The notes beneath the pieces are model-generated. The model was not told the origin of the DNA. It did no database searches and worked only from the letters and a program-made list of their open reading frames with translations. DNA of 36,003 nucleotides, taken from the NCBI GenBank assembly GCA_026987025.1, contig JALSNJ010000024.1:1-36003 (forward strand), read 5' to 3'. The position numbers and the translations under genes are program-made. Source of the stretch: Candidatus Aminicenantota bacterium. GTDB lineage: Bacteria; Acidobacteriota; Aminicenantia; S016-38. This document shows, piece by piece, positions 32,209 to 36,003 of the stretch. Each line of letters opens with the position of its first letter. Position 1 is the first letter of the stretch.

Positions 32209-33813
32209 ATGAACATCCCTCAATTCATGAGAAAACTCTCCCTCAGGGAAAAGGCAGGGCAGATGTTCATGATAGGATTCCATGGGAAGGAACTTCCAGG
32301 GGAGGTCAGGTCCTTTATAAACGAAGCGAATATTGGATTTGTGGTCATCTTTGCAAGGAATGTGAAGTCCCCCTCTCAGGTTGTTGAACTTACCAATGAC
32401 ATCCACTCCTTGGGGAAAGTTCCCCCCATGATATTTGCGGACCAGGAAGGGGGGCTTGTTTGCCAGTTCGGCGAGCTGGCAGCAACCTTTACCTCCCCCA
32501 TGGGTCTGGCCGCTACCGGGCAACCCTCAATGGCTAAAATTGCCGGTGCCGGGATTGCGAGGGATATGGCGCTTCTGGGAGTAGATGGCGTTATAGCTCC
32601 GGTGGTGGATGTCAACCGGAAACCTTCCAATCCTATAATCGGAGTGAGGGCCTTTTCCGACGAACCCGGGACGGTCATAAGATTCGCAAGGCGTTTTCTG
32701 GACGGGGTCAAAAAAACAGGTATTGCCCCGGTGTTGAAGCATTACCCGGGCCATGGAGGAACTTCCCTGGATTCTCATCTTGCTCTTCCTTCTGTGGATG
32801 AGTCCGAGGAATTTTTCAGGGGAATAGACCTTCGCCCCTTTTCCTCCCTTGGCAGGGAAGCCGATTTTATGATGAGCGCCCATGTGGTATTTCCGGCCGT
32901 TGACCCCTCTGGGCTTCCTGCTACATTCTCCAGGAGAATCATGGGGAAGCTCTTAAGGGAGGAAATCTCCTTTGAAGGCGTCATGATTACCGACTGCCTG
33001 GAAATGAGGGCCGTAAGGGAGAATTTCTCACCGGAGGAAATGGTGAAATTTGCAATAGAGGCAGGGGCGGATGTTCTACTGGCAAGCCACAGTCTTGAGT
33101 TTCAAAGGGAGCTTTATAACATACTTTTAAATCTGGTAAAAGAGGGAAAGATTGCGGAAGAAAGAATAAACCTCTCGGTGGCGAGGATCCTTCGGGCAAA
33201 GGAAAAATACGGCTTGCTGTCCCGCAGGGTAAAGGATCCTTTAGAAGCAGAAGAGAATCTAAGGCAACACAGAGAAAAGGAATACGAAGTTTGCGCCAGT
33301 TCCATCGCTCTTCTGAGAAACAGGGCAGGTGCGATACCGGTTCCGCAGAACAGAAGGGTGGGAATTATAGAGTGGGCCAAGGCTCCTTCCACCGTGCCAA
33401 TTTCCGAAGCAAAGAGAAAAAGCTATCTGCAGGGAAGGGCAGGGGAGTATTTTGAAAAGGCAGAAGTCCTCATCCTTCCCCTTAAGGAGCCTGACTTTGG
33501 AAAAATAAAGGATTTCGTAGCCTCCCATGATGAGCTCCTTCTCGCTCCCTATTCAAGAACACCTGAGGCGGAACGCCTTCAGGGGGAGGTCATCTCAGAA
33601 ATCCTGAAGATGAAGGAGGATGCCATTGTCTGCTCCCTTGCCAATCCCTATGACATAAGATGGTTTCCTGAAGTGAAAACTTACATGGCAGTCTTCAGCT
33701 TCAGGGACTGCAGCGTAAAGGCGCTCTTTGATGTGCTTACGGGAAGAAGGAAGGCAACCGGCCTTCTTCCCGTGGAAATAAAGGGGATATTCCCAAGATG
33801 GCACAAAGCATAG
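32209..33813 (+). CDS. nagZ: glycoside hydrolase family 3 beta-N-acetylhexosaminidase (NagZ-like)
   Basis: This 534-residue enzyme would release N-acetylglucosamine from chitin- or peptidoglycan-derived sugars by a retaining mechanism. The TIM barrel (about residues 5-345) has FARNVKSPSQ, the KHYPGHGGTSLDSH loop (about 177-190) carrying the Asp-Ser-His catalytic dyad, and VMITDCLEM (about 257-265) carrying the nucleophile Asp. A C-terminal GH3 alpha/beta domain follows (about 345-534), as in Bacillus-type NagZ. No signal peptide, so it is probably cytosolic. Unusual: the usual DQEGGRVxR is DQEGGLVCQ here, losing two arginines. Followed by a phosphohexomutase relic and a sugar kinase, suggesting an amino-sugar salvage unit. 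Confidence 0.85.
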   Translation: MNIPQFMRKLSLREKAGQMFMIGFHGKELPGEVRSFINEANIGFVVIFARNVKSPSQVVELTNDIHSLGKVPPMIFADQEGGLVCQFGELAATFTSPMGLAATGQPSMAKIAGAGIARDMALLGVDGVIAPVVDVNRKPSNPIIGVRAFSDEPGTVIRFARRFLDGVKKTGIAPVLKHYPGHGGTSLDSHLALPSVDESEEFFRGIDLRPFSSLGREADFMMSAHVVFPAVDPSGLPATFSRRIMGKLLREEISFEGVMITDCLEMRAVRENFSPEEMVKFAIEAGADVLLASHSLEFQRELYNILLNLVKEGKIAEERINLSVARILRAKEKYGLLSRRVKDPLEAEENLRQHREKEYEVCASSIALLRNRAGAIPVPQNRRVGIIEWAKAPSTVPISEAKRKSYLQGRAGEYFEKAEVLILPLKEPDFGKIKDFVASHDELLLAPYSRTPEAERLQGEVISEILKMKEDAIVCSLANPYDIRWFPEVKTYMAVFSFRDCSVKALFDVLTGRRKATGLLPVEIKGIFPRWHKA

Positions 33814-33960
33814 GATAGGGGGCATTTCAAAGAATCTCACAAGGATGATATGATAAATCTCATGGATGGATTCAGGGTATATTACCGTGATTGCTGGATA
33901 CATATCCGACCGTCCAATACAGAACCCGTATTGAAGCTAATAAGGGAACGGACATGGTAA
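33814..33960 (+). pseudogene. C-terminal relic of a phosphomannomutase/phosphoglucomutase
   Basis: The open frame from 33814 to TAA 33958-33960 encodes MDGFRVYYRDCWIHIRPSNT followed by EPVLKLIRERT. This is the C-terminal domain of alpha-D-phosphohexomutases: the R-P-S-N-T-E-P loop binds the substrate phosphate, and 'D-G-x-x-x-x-x-x-D-x-W' precedes it. Only about 37 of the usual 450 residues remain. Its stop overlaps the kinase start (ATGGTAA), as expected if a full mutase once sat in this operon. The preceding residues (DRGHFKESHK) are not recognisable. The catalytic serine and metal-binding domains are gone. Confidence 0.75.
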
Positions 33961-35015
33961 AAGTGAAAACCCCCGGAAGAATCTGCCTCTTCGGGGAGCA
34001 CCAGGATTATTTGGGACTCCCGGTAATTTCATCTGCTGTTAATCTTTACATGAAGATAATCGCCGAAAGGCAGGTGGAAAGAACCGCTTCATTTTATCTT
34101 GCGGATTTTCACACCCGGAAAGAGTTTGAGCTTAACTTCCCCTTGAAATATACTAAAGAGAGGGATTACCTGAAAAGCGTGTTCAATGTGCTTTACCGCA
34201 GGGGAGTAGAGTTTGAGTGGGGGATAAATGCCACCATTACCTCTGACATTCCCGTAAATGCTGGAGCTTCCAGCTCCACAGCCCTGGTAGTGAGCCTTGT
34301 AAAACTACTCCTGGAACTTGCAGAGGACCCCAGAAAGGACCTTCCTGAAACAATTGCAGAGTTCGCTCACGAGGCAGAGGTTTTAGAGTTTAACGAGCCA
34401 GGCGGGAAAATGGACCATTACACCTGCGCTATGGGTGGAGTGCTTTTCATAGACTTTACCCGGGGAAAAGTAGAGAAGCTTCTCCCTACCCTCTCCGGAT
34501 TTGTCCTCGGAAATTCACTGAAGCCTAAGGATACCAGAGGAATTCTCCGCCGGGTAAAGGAGGGACAGACCAGGGCACTTGAGGAACTTGCAAAAAAGTA
34601 TCCTGAGTTTGACCCCGGATCCACTCCCTTTGCTGAAGTGGAGGACGCTATAAAAAAACTTCCCAATGAACTTCGTCCCTACGCAGAAGCAGCGGTTAAA
34701 AACAGGGAAATTACCATGAAGGCCAGAGAGCTCCTAAGCCTGGCCAACTTTAAACACGAAGAACTGGGAAGACTTCTCTGGGAGCACCACCTTATATTGA
34801 GAAATCTCCTCGGAGTTTCCACACCTGAGATAGAGAAAATGCTGAATGAAGCCATGAAGGCAGGGGCCCTTGGAGGAAAGATCAACGGTTCTGGAGGGGG
34901 AGGGACCATGTTCGTTTATGCTCCAGGAAGGGAGGAATGGGTAAAGGAGGCCATAGAGAGAATTGGCAAACCCGCATATATAGTAAACATTACTCATGGG
35001 TGCGTGGTATTCTAA
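33954..35015 (+). CDS. GHMP-family sugar kinase, galactokinase-like
   Basis: This 353-residue ATP-dependent sugar-1-kinase starts at ATG 33954, right before the N-terminal motif VKTPGRICLFGEHQDYLG (residues 4-21, galactokinase signature GEHxDY). An upstream frame-open TTG would add 21 unrelated residues. GHMP motif 2 (ATP loop) is DIPVNAGASSSTALVVS (about 98-114). A galactokinase-like catalytic segment is GGKMDHYTCAMGG (about 150-162). Motif 3 is GKINGSGGGGTMF (about 306-318). It is somewhat shorter than typical GalK and may phosphorylate galactose, a hexosamine or a uronic acid. The neighbour NagZ favours an amino-sugar substrate, by inference. Its start overlaps the mutase relic. Confidence 0.8.
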   Translation: MVKVKTPGRICLFGEHQDYLGLPVISSAVNLYMKIIAERQVERTASFYLADFHTRKEFELNFPLKYTKERDYLKSVFNVLYRRGVEFEWGINATITSDIPVNAGASSSTALVVSLVKLLLELAEDPRKDLPETIAEFAHEAEVLEFNEPGGKMDHYTCAMGGVLFIDFTRGKVEKLLPTLSGFVLGNSLKPKDTRGILRRVKEGQTRALEELAKKYPEFDPGSTPFAEVEDAIKKLPNELRPYAEAAVKNREITMKARELLSLANFKHEELGRLLWEHHLILRNLLGVSTPEIEKMLNEAMKAGALGGKINGSGGGGTMFVYAPGREEWVKEAIERIGKPAYIVNITHGCVVF

Positions 35016-35265
35016 GAAAATTTTTAAAATTTGTGGGTGGGAGGTCTATTTTTGAAGCTATCCTCTGAGTATGCCCTTTTCGCAAACCTGAAATATTCCA
35101 GCTCCCCGGAGTGGACCTTTACCTGACATTTCTCCGGGGAGGCTCAAAGAGCCCCTGGCCCTTCCCCGTGCTCCTTTACCCCCTCCTGGAAATTGTATTT
35201 TTAACCTGTTTACCTGTACATAAAAGAAAGAGCGTTTAGGAACCCTTTAGCGGCAAAGTGCACCC
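35016..35265. other. intergenic region between the sugar kinase and the last ATPase
   Basis: Apart from the two hairpins at 35102-35153, which may end the sugar-operon transcript, this holds only T- and C-rich sequence and no convincing ORF. Confidence 0.4.
35102..35153 (+). repeat. two adjacent inverted repeats (hairpins)
   Basis: CTCCCCGGAG (35102-35111) and CTCCGGGGAG (35132-35141) form a perfect 10-bp stem with a 20-base loop. Directly after it GGCTC-AAA-GAGCC (35141-35153) forms a tight 5-bp hairpin sharing its first base with the first stem. They could be a rho-independent-like end without a T-run, or a structured RNA. Confidence 0.5.
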
Positions 35266-35294
35266 TTTGCCCTTTACTTACCCTGTGTTATACT
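35266..35294 (+). promoter_or_regulatory. leaderless promoter of the archaeal-type ATPase gene
   Basis: TATACT (35289-35294) lies six bases before ATG 35301. A -35-like TTTGCC (35266-35271) is 17 bases upstream. There is no Shine-Dalgarno, so transcription should start at the initiation codon. Confidence 0.65.
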
Positions 35295-35300
35295 TTCCCT

Positions 35301-36003
35301 ATGATAGAGGTAATAGACAGGGAAGAGGAGCTGAGAAGGTTAAAGGGGCTTTTTACCGCAACCCCCAATGCCATATATTTCTACTTTGGCCCCAAAAGCT
35401 GCGGAAAGACCACGGTAATTCAGGAGGCCATATACCAGAGCCTACAGGAGGGACAGGCGGCCTCCTTTTACTACTACGACCTCAGGAAATATTTCCTTCC
35501 GGACTACCGGGCTGTCCTGGATGTTCTCTTTGACACGGAGCACGGGCGAAGGAAGATAATGAGGCGAGGCAGCTGGGAGATGGACCTTAAGGTTTTCAAG
35601 GTGAGCAGGGAGGTTTTCCAGGAGATGGTGGCGAGGGAGAGGAATCCCTTTGAGGCCATGGAGGAAAGGCTCATGGAGGAGGAGGCTGTTCCCAACATAA
35701 TCATAGACGAGCTTCAGAAGCTGAGGTGGATATACACAAACGGAGAGAGGCAATTTGTGGACGAACTTTTAAACTTCTTCGTCACCATAACCAAGGCCTC
35801 CCACTTAGCCAATGTCTTTATCCTCACCTCAGACACCTTCTTCATAGAGGAACTTTACGGAAACTCCAAGCTGGCCGCAGCCTCCAAATACATGAAGATG
35901 GGGTGGATACCGGAGGAGGAGATAGCAAAATACTTAAGCAGGCACGGTTTTAATGATGATGAGATTTCCTTGGTATTGGAGAAGCTTGGGGGCTACGGCT
36001 GGG
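35301..36003 (+). CDS. archaeal-type ATPase (ATPase_2 family), N-terminal part
   Basis: This partial gene runs off the window after 234 codons. The P-loop is YFGPKSCGKTTVI (Walker A G30-T37), and Walker B is NIIIDELQKLRW (Asp136-Glu137). A sensor segment FILTSDTFF and the lid-like EEEIAKYLSRHGF...LEKLGGYGW follow, in the order of the STAND-like archaeal ATPase family (Pfam ATPase_2). Members are multiplied in archaea and thermophilic bacteria and their role is largely unknown. ATG 35301 is supported by the promoter just before it. The first 140 bases of the window look like the end of a related gene. Confidence 0.8.
   Translation, partial: MIEVIDREEELRRLKGLFTATPNAIYFYFGPKSCGKTTVIQEAIYQSLQEGQAASFYYYDLRKYFLPDYRAVLDVLFDTEHGRRKIMRRGSWEMDLKVFKVSREVFQEMVARERNPFEAMEERLMEEEAVPNIIIDELQKLRWIYTNGERQFVDELLNFFVTITKASHLANVFILTSDTFFIEELYGNSKLAAASKYMKMGWIPEEEIAKYLSRHGFNDDEISLVLEKLGGYGW

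Noticed and set aside
1-36003. Circular element joining the window ends through the two partial ATPases
   Set aside because: The two pieces do not make a complete family member when joined; the lid and C-terminal region between them would be too short. Paralogues are simpler.

Overview
The window looks like the chromosome of a thermophilic, Gram-negative-type bacterium. The outer-membrane beta-barrel, the periplasmic binding protein and the very large secreted repeat proteins point to two membranes. The heavy use of ATA (Ile) and AGG/AGA (Arg) codons and the repeated archaeal-type ATPases fit a thermophile. I cannot name the phylum. I see no tRNA, rRNA or CRISPR array.

Region 1 (159-16809, minus strand) is one long operon for cell-surface proteins. 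In transcription order it holds an outer-membrane beta-barrel (C, 16809-14428), a DUF4114-like/Ig/PKD/DUF11/SdrD_B protein (A, 14418-11686), a giant DUF11/CARDB/helical/SdrD_B protein (B, 11689-1079) and a small DUF1573 protein (D, 1082-159). Junctions are a 9-nt gap (C-A), a 4-nt ATGA overlap (A-B) and a 4-nt ATGA overlap (B-D). The striking point is that A, B and C are each broken. B, about 3,536 codons, is interrupted only by three single-codon in-frame stops (TAA 8150-8152, TAG 4106-4108, TAA 1655-1657). A is interrupted by one in-frame TAG (13663-13665). C carries three apparent one-base deletions. D is intact. Homology and internal repeats run straight through every stop. Recent decay is the simplest reading; readthrough/recoding or consensus error must be excluded.

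Region 2 (17197-18991, plus strand) is a two-gene sulfur-uptake unit: a YeeE/YedE (TsuA-type) membrane transporter overlapping an AcfC-type periplasmic binding protein.

Region 3 (19057-25386, plus strand) is an AT-rich defence island: a type III restriction-modification Mod, an OLD-family ATPase/TOPRIM nuclease inserted as the middle gene, and Res, tightly coupled behind one strong promoter. Sampled 60-base lines are 23-37% G+C, against 53-63% in region 1. Its right edge abuts a remnant of an IS3-type element at 25396; a related, internally deleted copy lies at about 29900-30315.

Region 4 (25717-28466, plus strand) holds three unfamiliar genes: an exported ankyrin-repeat protein, a protein with an HEIDH zinc-protease-like motif and an exported glycine-zipper protein. 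Region 5 (28515-32036, minus strand) has an AAA_14/DUF4143 ATPase under a repeated palindromic operator, the deleted IS, and an AAA-ATPase-like/PD-(D/E)XK protein. Region 6 (32209-35015, plus strand) is a sugar unit: a NagZ-like GH3 hexosaminidase, a relic of a phosphohexomutase C-terminus and a GHMP sugar kinase. The window opens and closes with partial ATPases probably of the same archaeal-type family.

A recurrent regulatory feature is leaderless transcription: four genes (mod, the DUF4143 ATPase, the PD-(D/E)XK ATPase, the 3' archaeal-type ATPase) have a good -10 box only 6-7 nt before the start codon and no Shine-Dalgarno, whereas most of the remaining genes have Shine-Dalgarno leaders.
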